Assembly (NCBI GenBank): GCA_964036295.1
Contig: OZ038469.1
Coordinates: 12,457,591-12,521,590, forward strand
Source: Plumapathes pennacea
Lineage: Eukaryota; Cnidaria; Anthozoa; Antipatharia; Myriopathidae
Direction of reading: 5' to 3'
DNA length: 64,000 bases
Shown here: positions 27,201-34,438 of the stretch, piece by piece
Position numbering within the stretch: the first letter of the stretch is position 1
Layout: each line of letters begins with the position of its first letter
Made by a program: the position numbers and the translations under genes
The notes under the pieces: model-generated
Seen by the model: only the letters and a program-made list of their open reading frames with translations
What the model was told of the DNA's origin: nothing
Database searches by the model: none

Positions 27201-28771
27201 TGTAGTGAGAATTGATACAATTTATACTAATTTAATTATACAAATACAATTTATTGACACTATTAAAAGCCAAGTTATAGCTTCCTCAAAGGGGCCTTCT
27301 CAACCTTTTCAATGTTTACATCTGGAAAATCCAAGGCTGAATTTAGGTTCCCAACACAAAAGAACATAATTAATCTAAAGAAAAATAGGTTAGTAGCACT
27401 TTTAGAATAAAAGAAACTAATCTTCTCCTCAAACGAGTTGGACGGAAGTGGATTGCTATTCATCTTTCAACTTTCAGGAGCCCCAAACTAAAGGAAGAAA
27501 TTGAAGTTAAAATCTATAAATTCTCACTACATCACTCATACATTTTCTTATCAAAAGGTTAGGAGAATCTGCATTTTGATCTTGTGAGTTAAAGGGTTTA
27601 ATCCTGTACCCAAGGGCAATCAACTTTCAATTTCTCTTCAGTCTCTCACCAGAGATATGCCATACAGTAGAGAGAACTTGGATTTTGATAACTTGTTCAG
27701 ATAACAGCTGATTGAACTATCAACTCTCACTACATCACTAACACATTTTCTTCTTGACAGGTTGAAAGACTTTGTATTATGTGCGGTCAATGCATGAAAT
27801 TTTTGGACAGAATTGATACAGTAATGACTCACCCAAAATCTGCTATCTTAGTTGTGTCACATTGGACCATGTGATAAACTCTAAGGAACTCCAATAGGAA
27901 CATCTCAAGTTTTTTGTGCTTGTCCTGTTATAATGGTAAATACAATATAGACTATAAAAATCTAACCTCTAGGACAAAAATACTGGAAAAAGAGTCATAC
28001 CAAGTTGAGCAACTATCCTTCTATCTGACTCTTCAATAGTCCTTGTGTCAAAATTTGGGCACAGTACCCAAGTACGGTCCACTGACTTTGCATGCGTGCC
28101 TGGGCGCTGTTCTCAACTTTTGGCATGGGCACTAACGTTTAGTCCCTGAAGTTGTCAGTACCAATGGGTACAGCGCCCAGGCATGTAGCCTGAATGCCAA
28201 CTATTAAAGGCACCTTTGATAATATTCTAGTGCTCATATATCAGTTATCAGTTGTAGCATTATTATGCATTATCATTAGGCAAGCACTTGTCTATAAACA
28301 TTCCATTTAATTGTTGAGGACTTGAAGCAAATTATATATACAGTATAAACAACAAACAGAGCACCGAAAGCAAAATCTGCTGACCTATTTTCGTTTTCTC
28401 ATTTGATTGCATATCTAAAGGTAATCATGCTAGAGCACGCAACTGCCAAGAACAGTCAAAGAACTTTTCCAATTTGGTATATTAATACTGTAGAATCAGG
28501 TTTCTCTGACAGAGAGTGAAGCACATTTTATGCTTCAGAGTCTACATGAATAAAGCTGTAAAAACCTCGATGAAATGTGAATCAGTGGTACGAAATCTAT
28601 TTCCACTCAATCAATACTTAGTCCTCTCGTGATCACAAATACTCGATATTGTAGCGAGTCACGTTTTACCTCATGACCTGTCGAGGCATAACTGTTCCAA
28701 AGATAACGCAACTCTCCGGCACCAAGCTCGTCGTGATCACCATTTTCTCCAGTACCCGACGAGGAATCCAT
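445..28771 (-). CDS. LYST: LYST, lysosomal trafficking regulator (BEACH protein), 3' end beyond window
   Basis: LYST is a very large cytosolic BEACH-family scaffold that controls size and fission of lysosomes and lysosome-related organelles. Forty-two coding exons were joined on the minus strand; all have AG/GT borders and consistent phase, and total 9915 nt (3305 codons). The start ATG is at 28771-28769, followed by [16 protein letters not shown]. Recognisable family blocks occur in the family order: [17 protein letters not shown] near the N-terminus, GYEAD and IIYPQIC in the middle, a ConA-like region, GSPPDL, LDPTEGP leading into the PH domain, [10 protein letters not shown], and [14 protein letters not shown] opening BEACH. 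Human LYST is about 3800 residues, so the rest of BEACH and the WD40 repeats should lie left of position 445. The order of blocks separates it from neurobeachin and WDFY3. Exon coordinates are given in the four block entries. Confidence 0.95.
3478..3572 (+). repeat. GGTATAACGAT-type dispersed repeat
   Basis: CGTTATACCGGGAACATCG followed by ATCGTTATACCGGGGTTCCA: two imperfect copies of a motif common in invertebrate intergenic DNA. It directly precedes the foldback at 3574. Confidence 0.45.
3574..3760. repeat. Long inverted repeat (foldback) in LYST intron 34-35
   Basis: The left arm AAGAAATATATAAC...GTGTAATATAGCCTCATC is mirrored by GATGAGGCTATATTACAC...GTTATATATTTCTT. The arms are about 85 bp and meet near 3667, so RNA or single-stranded DNA would form a long hairpin. 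Confidence 0.85.
3906..13793 (-). other. LYST: LYST exons 18-34, central helical region up to the PH domain
   Basis: Exons: 13566-13793, 12785-12958, 11967-12251, 11169-11376, 9834-10813, 9560-9646, 8764-8849, 8135-8377, 7403-7486, 7101-7186, 6869-7004, 6405-6783, 6021-6086, 5562-5696, 4931-5029, 4346-4419, 3906-4094. Diagnostic blocks are [16 protein letters not shown] (exon 18), [17 protein letters not shown] (exon 20), [16 protein letters not shown] and IHPTEDT (exon 21), CGFHLLANQ (exon 23) and [14 protein letters not shown] (exon 34). Exon 22 (980 nt) holds the long Ser/Pro-rich insert. The donor of exon 26 was set at 7403 rather than the nearer GTAAGA at 7420. Only that choice keeps frame into exon 27, and it also restores the family block [11 protein letters not shown]. 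Confidence 0.88.
13351..13392 (+). repeat. G-rich tract with quadruplex potential (LYST intron 18)
   Basis: Six or more runs of four or more G are separated by single A or T bases. The transcribed LYST strand is the C-rich complement. Other homopolymer G/C runs are at 2951-2972, 4196-4217, 12298-12315 and 35009-35021. Confidence 0.8.
14428..14870 (+). repeat. ~90-bp tandem repeat, about five copies (LYST intron 16)
   Basis: Units contain CTGAACTGTCAAATGAAACC, then ACTCAAATGAAAGCTC and GATGAGTACATTCTAACAGC. They recur roughly every 90 bp and decay toward the right end. Single diverged units are also seen at 5408-5490, 54320-54380 and 58285-58435, so the unit is a dispersed repeat that expanded locally here. 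Confidence 0.85.
17737..17937 (+). mobile_element. TTAA-flanked MITE-like element, copy in LYST intron 12-13 region side
   Basis: Starts TTAACCCTTTCACTCCCAAG and ends CTTGGGAGTAAAGG, close to the inverse of its start. It lies between LYST exons 13 and 12. The internal landmarks shared with other copies are CTTGCTCAGAT, GATTAAACTAT and GAGAATCTGCATTTTGAGC. No coding capacity. Confidence 0.75.
19949..20061. repeat. Partial copy of the GGCCACTTCCG-type element (LYST intron 9)
   Basis: GGCCATTTCCGAGATG with GTTGCCTCTGTTTC at the left, and the inverse GAAACAGAGGCAACAGGCAT at the right. Short loop. Same family as 45318-45476. Confidence 0.6.
20575..20690. repeat. GC-rich repeat related to the 41155 inverted repeat
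   Basis: Contains GAGCGCTAAAGTAGCGCG and TTACACGATCTTCGAGGAAAAAGG, matching the right arm of the element at 41155-41390. It lies in LYST intron 8, about 80 bp downstream of exon 8 in transcript sense. Confidence 0.5.
21684..21895 (+). mobile_element. TTAA-flanked MITE-like element, copy in LYST intron 7
   Basis: Starts TTAACCCTTTCGCTCC and ends with GAATCTGCATTTTGAGCTTGGTAATAAAAGGG. It stops about 11 bp short of the exon 7 donor side (exon border at 21907), so the element almost touches a splice site. Same family as the copy at 17737. Confidence 0.7.
26685..26850. repeat. Dispersed inverted repeat with ACAGTCAACT ends (LYST intron 3)
   Basis: Begins ATACAGTCAACTTCC and ends GGAGTTGACTGTA, with GTGTCTGTCTTA and GTCCGCCTAAGAGAGGTGTCC inside. 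Similar GTGTCCGC-containing pieces occur at 34655-34790 and 23340-23425. Confidence 0.65.
27480..27790 (+). repeat. Two adjoining fragments of the TTAA MITE family
   Basis: 27480-27601 carries the right half (CACTACATCACTCATACATTTTC then GAGAATCTGCATTTTGATC). A second piece begins near 27602 with CCAAGGGCAATCAACTTTCAA and runs to about 27790, lacking its right terminus. Both are in the intron between LYST exons 2 and 3. Confidence 0.6.
28060..28205. repeat. Local inverted repeat around GCCTGGGCGCTG (LYST intron 1)
   Basis: GTGCCTGGGCGCTGTTC is opposed by GTACAGCGCCCAGGCATG with about 50 bp between. No gene is visible in the surrounding 700-bp intron. Confidence 0.6.
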
Positions 28772-29276
28772 TCCCCTTCAAGAACTTGATGATTTCTTCA
28801 CTACTTCACGGTGACATGCAATCATTTTGTAACCAGATAAGCTTTGACGCATTCGGATCATAACGTCTCAAAGCCTCACCATGGGCAACCGCCTAGCAGT
28901 TTGTTACAGGGTATACCATACAATTGCCTCTTTCGCTTTGAAGTTTCCCAGCTACAAATATAAAATCAATGTGAAACCTGTATTTGCAGCATTGTGGCAG
29001 CATTGTCAGCTGACTGAGGTGAATCACCGCTGACACAACGTACCATTTTCCGGTTGGGGCTTTTTACTTCCGGTTTGCGACCAGGCCAGAAAATATGATA
29101 TTTTTGGCGCTTGGAAAAGGAATGTTTTCTTTTGTGCGTGAACTCTTTCCCGATAATAAACGAAACTCCTTCACAAAAATAAAGCCGTTAAAGTTCCCTA
29201 AACTCTTCTGAACACGCCAAACGCACACGAAAAAGGCAGGCTAAAACCCGGTAAACTTTTATACGGGGAGGCTCCG
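28772..29276 (-). promoter_or_regulatory. Presumed LYST 5' UTR and promoter
   Basis: This stretch lies directly upstream of the LYST start codon (context GGGGAATGG) and ends where the composite repeat element begins. It has no convincing open frame and no obvious TATA box. The promoter role is by position only. Confidence 0.4.
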
Positions 29277-29286
29277 CTCCGAGGTC

Positions 29287-31850
29287 GAGAGCACCCAACA
29301 AAGATATTTCTCAAAATACGTTAGTGTGCGCAAATGTATAATTACTTGTCCAAAATATAGTTTATTTTCTGCTTTTTTACGTTGCTGGCAAACACAGAGG
29401 TGTTCCACACTCCCAGGAAGGCAATTCAGAATATCCGTTTCCCAGCAGAGCGGTTCCAGAAAATCTCCCAGCCAGCAAGTTGATGGTGTACCACTTTGTC
29501 AGAAAATGTCAGCAATTCAAACAAAAATGTAGCCTCGATTGCAGTCTCGCTTGTTCCCATGCCCCCAGCGAGACTGAAAACGGCTATCTCTCTCCCAGCA
29601 GTCCGATTTATTTTTTTTTCCCAGCAAGCAAAAAGCAGATAGATCTCATGCCAGCCAGGACAGGTTGCAGTGCGGAACACATATTTTGTGGAACAGCTCC
29701 GATGGATGCTCCTCTAGATATCAAACTTCTAACGCATATTACAGCAACAGCAGCGTCAAATTTGTTATATTAGAAAAATTCTGCCGCCGTTCTTAGTAGG
29801 ATCCCGACCATCCTTTGCTGGATCCCGAACATCGGACTTAGAAATATTTAAGGTTCTGGAGGGTTTATAGTGCACCAAATTAAACATCCAATAGCGATGA
29901 CTAGGTAGATATCAAACTTGTAATGTATATTACAGCAGCAGCAGCAGCGTAAAATTTGTTTATATTAGAACAATTCTGTCGCCGTTCTTAGCAAGATACC
30001 GACCATCCTTTGCTGGATCCCGAACATTGGACTTAAAAATATTTAAGGTTCTGGAGGGTTTTGTGCACCAAATCCAACTTCCAATGAGAATGACTAGGTA
30101 GATATCACAAACTTTTAAAGCATATTACAGCAACAGCAGCGTCAAATTTGTTATATTAGAAAATTTCAGTCGCCGTTCTTAGCAGGATCCCGACCATCCT
30201 TAGTTGGATCCCGAACATTGGACTTAGAAATATTTAAGGTTCTGGAGGGTTTTTAGTACACCAAATCCAACTTCCAATGAGATTGACTAGGTAGATATCA
30301 CAAACTTTTAAAGCATATTACAGCAACAGCAGCGTCAAATTTGTTATATTAGAAAATTTCAGTCGCCGTTCTTAGCTGGATCCCGAATATTGGACTTAAA
30401 AATATTTAAGGTTCTGGAGGGTTTTTAGTGCACCAAATTAAACATCCAATAGCGATGACTAGGTAGATATCAAACTTGTAATGTATATTACAGCAACAGC
30501 AGCGTAAAATTTGTTTATATTAGAAAAATTCTGGTCGCCGTTCTTAGCAGGATCCCGACCATCCTTAGCTGGATCCCGAACATTGGACTTATAAATATTT
30601 AAGGTTCTAGAGGGTTTTTAGCGCACCAATTTAAACATCCAATGGCAATAACTAGGTAGATATCAAACTTGTAATGTATATTACAGCAACAACAGCGTAA
30701 AATTTGTTTATATTAGAAAAATTCTGTCGCCGTTCTTAGCAGGATCCCGACCATCCTTAGCTGGATCCCGAGCATTGGACTTAAAGGTATTTAAGGTTCT
30801 GGAGGGTTTTTAGTGCACCAAATTAAACATCCAATAGCAATGACTAGGTAGATATCAAACTTGTAATGTATATTACAGCAACAGCAGCGTAAAATTTGTT
30901 TATATTAGAAAAATTCTGTCGCCGTTCTTAGCAGGATCCCGACCATCCTTAGCTGGATCCCGAACATTGGACTTAAAAATATTTAAGGTTCTGGAGGGTT
31001 TTTAGTGCACCAAATTAAACAACCAATAGCGATGACTAGGTATATATCAAACTTGTAATGTATATTACAGCAACAGCAGCGTCAAATTTGTTTAATATAT
31101 TAGAATAATTCTGTCGCCGTTCTTAGCAAGATCCCGACCATCCTTTGCTGGATCCCGAATATTGGACTTATAAATATTTAAGGTTCTGGAGGGTTTATAG
31201 TGCACCAAATTAAACATCCAATGGCGATGTCTAGGTAGATATCAATCTTGTAATGTATATTACAGCAACAGCAGCGTCAAATTTGTTATATTAGAAAAAT
31301 TCTGTCGCCGTTCTTAGCAGGATCCCGACCATCCTTAGCTGGATCCCGAACATTGGACTTAAAAATATTTAAGGTTCTGGAGGGTTTTTAGCGCACCAAA
31401 TCCAACATCCAATAGCGATGACTAGATAGATACGAGAGCACCCAACGAAGATATTTCTCAAAATACGTTAGTGTGCACAAATGTATGGATAGTTTATTTT
31501 CTGTTTTTTTTTTTTACGTTGCTGGCAAACACAGAGGTGTTCCACACTCCCAGGAAGGCAATTCAGAATATCCGTTTCCCAGCAGAGCGGTTCCAGAAAA
31601 TCTCCCAGCCAGCAAGTTGATGGTATACCACTTTGTCAGAAAATGTCAGCAATTCAAACAAAAATGTAGCCTCGATTGCAGTCTCGCTTGTTCCCATGCC
31701 TCCAGCGAGACTGAAAACGGCTATCTCTCTCCGAGCAGTCCGATTTATTATTTTTTTTCCCAGCCAGCAAAAAGCAGATAGATCTCATGCCAGCCAGGAC
31801 AGGTTGCAGTGCGGAACACATATTTTGTGGAACAGCTCCGATGGGTGCTC
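29287..31850. mobile_element. Putative non-autonomous DNA transposon with internal tandem array
   Basis: The unit begins GAGAGCACCCAAC and ends GATGGGTGCTC, short imperfect terminal inverted repeats. It is bracketed by an identical 10-bp direct repeat, CTCCGAGGTC, at 29277-29286 and 31851-31860, which looks like a target-site duplication. Inside, two direct copies of a ~420-bp segment (29287-29714 and 31433-31850, nearly identical) flank nine copies of a ~192-bp repeat. No transposase is encoded. A duplication of 9-11 bp would fit Mutator-like elements, but the family is not established. An LTR-like solo structure is less likely because the ~420-bp ends do not start TG or end CA. Confidence 0.55.
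29715..31432. repeat. Tandem array, nine copies of ~192 bp
   Basis: The core GCCGTTCTTAGCAGGATCCC recurs at 29786, 29981, 30172, 30365, 30537, 30729, 30921, 31116 and 31307. Spacing is 191-195 bp except one 172-bp step, where about 20 bp is deleted at the BamHI-like GGATCC pair. Each unit runs from TAGATATCAAACTTGTAATG through a CAGCAACAGCAGCG stretch to GCACCAAAT. Units differ by scattered substitutions, so the array is not very recent. It has no open reading frame across units. Confidence 0.93.
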
Positions 31851-32110
31851 CTCCGAGGTCCAAAACCTTACTTTTAATTCATATACTATTTTTGAAAGAA
31901 AAGGTACCCCTTTCATATACCTGTAGCCAAACACTCTATCCCTTTTCTCTACCCTTAGAATTAACTTAGGGAACATCAAGTTTTACCGATAGAGGTGTTA
32001 AAGCAAAACAATATCTTTTACTTAGTTCACTTTATGGCGGGAGTTAACATATTCCGGACAACAGGCACCCCTTTCATATATCTTCAGCCTGAAAAAGGTA
32101 CCCCCCGGGG

Positions 32111-32525
32111 AGTCTCTCTTTGATAAAATGCCAGCCATTCACTGTTACCATGACAAAATCATCCCAAGCTGCTGCAAAGTAAACGCATTCTTTAGCACAC
32201 TTGGCACATTATGAAGTCAAGGTGTCAAGCATCTAGCGTGCAAGGCAAAGCGTTCAACAAGCTTGGCCATCAACGAGCTGTGAAACAATAAAAGGCAATT
32301 TAAATCATGAGTGATCAGTGGTTAAAATAAAGTCACTCTTTGATAAATTGCCAACTTTTCATTGTTACCATGACAAACTACAACAAAGTACAGCAGAGTA
32401 AACACGCTCTTTAGCACACTTGGCCCACGGACAGGTGTCAAGCGTCAAGCGTGCAAGGCAAAGCGACCAACAAACTTGACCACCAAGGACTGAGCTGCGA
32501 AACAATGAAAGGCAAGTTTAAAAGT
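32111..32525 (+). repeat. Tandem duplication, period ~220 bp, intergenic
   Basis: Two diverged copies begin AGTCTCTCTTTGATAAAATG (32111) and AGTCACTCTTTGATAAATTG (32331). They share TTAGCACACTTGGC and GCGTGCAAGGCAAAGCG. No open frame is conserved between copies. Confidence 0.75.
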
Positions 32526-34314
32526 TGCGTCGCTTCAAATAAGGTCCCGTTTTTATTTGTTTTCGTTTGAAAACGAATACTTTTTTACTTACGTTTTTGC
32601 TTTCCGCCCACACTCAAACGATGGCTCGAAAACGGAGGCTTTTGAAAAGACATTGGTGTGGACGTAGTCTAAATTGAATGTCCATAGAAAATGAAAACAC
32701 AACAAAAATCCAGCAGAAATAATATTTCTAGGGCGTTTCTCTTTTCGTGTCTTCGGGTCCTTCGCCAAGCGACGATGCAGGGTCTTTTATATCAAATGAG
32801 TAGATCAAGACCAACAGTCAAGGAGTTCTTTTTGTTTAGTTTAATCAGAAGGGATCCCTTCACTAACTGCTGTGCTGGTGGCTGACTCCACGACAAGAAA
32901 CTAAGACAAGGATACTAATAATCCTCTAAACCAATGGTAGCTTGACAATTCAATAATTCTTCATTACACAACATCTATACAGAACTTACAAGATATTACT
33001 TTTAACACCTAAAACTTTCAAGTCATTTTGTATTCTGTTTACTTTGCATTTACCCGTAGAGTGACACACCTTGGTCAGCAGGTGGCATTAGCCCGGGGAC
33101 ACTTGAATAATTATTATGCGGGGAGGCTCCGCCCAGACTTTCGACCCCTTTCCTTTCAAATACCATTCTGGGGGTTGAAATGATAACCCCTTTATATACT
33201 TCTAGTACAAAATTGCCCCTTTTTATGCCTTTGAACAGGAAAACGTCTAGAAAAACAGCACTCAACTCGCTCGGGAACGAGTGACGAGTCTCTCTGCCTC
33301 TGTGAAACGCCAATACGAGCCTCCTCGTATATGGAGTGCATATTACTAAACAATATGGTTAACCCTGTCGCAGCAATTCAACAGAGCCTACACACTTATT
33401 TAACCCCCAACACATAATGCAAATTCTCTCAACCTTTAAAAAGAAACTGTATGAGTGACATAGTGAGAATTGATAGTTTATTCAGCTTCCTTCTGAGCAA
33501 AGCTTCAAAAAGCCAAGTTGGCCTTACTATGTGATATATTTCTAAAGAGAAACTAAAAGATGAAACTGACATTTGCTAGCTGGATTTCTCCAGGAGTCAG
33601 TAAACTGGCTACTAAGTAACAAACTCATTGATTTATTTATTTACTGTTTCCAGGTGATATCCCGGTTCCGGGCGAAAACACAAGAAGCTTGAGATACGGT
33701 TGGGGAAAGTTTCGTCCCCAAATTTTGCAAAGTATTAATAACTCCAAGTGTTTTCTTTTGTTCCTTGTTGGATTCTCTACATTCCAAGGTTAGTTCCCAG
33801 CAGGTAGATTGACATATCTGCATATTGGTACTTTCCCTTTTAAAGTTTGAAAGAGTCAGTACCAGGCCACATGAGGAGCCGCACTGCTTAAAAACGGCTC
33901 TGACTGGGGACAAAGTGTCCCGCATTCCATTCACTTCAAGCGGACCGCGAACCCCGGGGGCACAGAAAACAGGCGTTATGCCAAGCCGTGAGCGGCAATT
34001 CGTGTGCGATTTGCGGGTGGCGATTTACAACATATTCATGGGCGATAAAGTGCCGTTTGCATGAGTTGCAATAGATAGCAACAAAATAAATAATCAGGTA
34101 TATATAATGCCGGATAGGCGGCCTTCGTTTATATGGGATGTACCTTTGTATCGTTCTTCATTGCTTTACAAAACATTTGCACCGTCCTATTATGATAACC
34201 GCTTCAATATACCGTAGCTGGCTTTTTCATTTGAGTTAACATTTTTAAACCGTCAGTAAACACTTTTATAGTAACATTGGTGCTCGGCGCATGCGCCATA
34301 GCTCTTACTACTAC

Positions 34315-34410
34315 CGGCCGTGGGGATCGAACCCACGACCTCCTGGTTCAGAGCTTCATTTCGGATTCTGGTCCACCACCCCAGACCGCTCGGCCACTGA
34401 GTCAGTTCAA
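34315..34410 (-). repeat. tRNA-like Pol III promoter segment (probable tRNA-derived SINE)
   Basis: Read on the minus strand, TGGCCGAGCGGTC (34396-34384) fits the A box and GGTTCGATCCC (34333-34323) fits the B box. A T-arm-like stem GTGGG/CCCAC surrounds the B box. The spacing resembles a tRNA with a long variable arm. The seven bases before the A box do not pair with the bases after the T-arm, so no acceptor stem forms. It is therefore better called a tRNA-derived repeat than a functional tRNA. It ends about 30 bp before the first SLCO exon seen. Confidence 0.5.
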
Positions 34411-34438
34411 TTGAGTTTCTGTTTTTTCTTCTTCAAAG

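Larger units (their letters stand above)
20135..28771 (-). other. LYST: LYST exons 1-9, N-terminal helical-repeat region (residues 1 to ~1329)
   Basis: Exons: 28670-28771, 27833-27924, 26951-27104, 25940-26033, 24076-25551, 23781-23955, 21907-23206, 20768-21276, 20135-20219. The encoded protein is leucine-rich and helical, as expected for ARM/HEAT-like repeats, and is broken by Ser/Glu-rich disordered stretches in the two large exons 5 (1476 nt) and 7 (1300 nt). Exon 6 contains [17 protein letters not shown]. Exon 7 opens with [20 protein letters not shown], which aligns with a helical block of vertebrate LYST. Exon 8 carries an acidic Ser-rich stretch with [10 protein letters not shown] and then [13 protein letters not shown], both matching the vertebrate protein. 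Exon 5 uses a GTAAGA donor at 24076. No catalytic motif is expected here. Confidence 0.9.
28772..34438. other. Intergenic region between LYST and the SLCO exons
   Basis: Contents in order: LYST promoter side, composite transposon (29287-31850), repeats rich in CCCCTTTCATATA (31860-32110), the 220-bp duplication, CGTTTTCGAAAACG-rich dispersed repeat (32535-32660), a GGGGAGGCTCCGCC repeat near 33117, unassigned sequence from 33300 to 34300, and the tRNA-like repeat. The missing SLCO first coding exon should be in this interval, unless it lies further left or within a diverged frame. I did not find it. Confidence 0.6.

Noticed and set aside
445-28771. Neurobeachin, NBEAL or WDFY3/ALFY as the identity of the large BEACH gene.
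   Set aside because: The order of blocks GYEAD, IIYPQIC, GSPPDL, LDPTEGP and [10 protein letters not shown] follows LYST. NBEA- and WDFY-specific PH-BEACH entry sequences are absent.
29715-31432. The regular 192-bp array as a possible CRISPR array.
   Set aside because: The whole unit repeats rather than short repeats with unique spacers, and the genome is eukaryotic.
29426-31926. Paired open frames in the two ~420-bp ends of the composite element, on both strands.
   Set aside because: The frames exist because the two ends are copies of each other. They differ in length through indels and show no domain, so I do not call a protein.
33641-33934. A 97-codon minus-strand frame with several cysteines (KQCGSSCGLVLTL...).
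   Set aside because: No recognised family, no clear splice signals tying it to LYST or another gene, and it lies in repeat-rich intergenic DNA. A chance frame is the simpler explanation.
33825-34064. A plus-strand 79-codon frame as the missing first exon of SLCO.
   Set aside because: It lacks the hydrophobic TM1 expected just before the MTVNG block and shows no donor in the needed phase.
34315-34410. A functional tRNA gene (Ser/Leu-like).
   Set aside because: A and B boxes are good, but the acceptor stem does not pair and the D/anticodon region does not fold convincingly.
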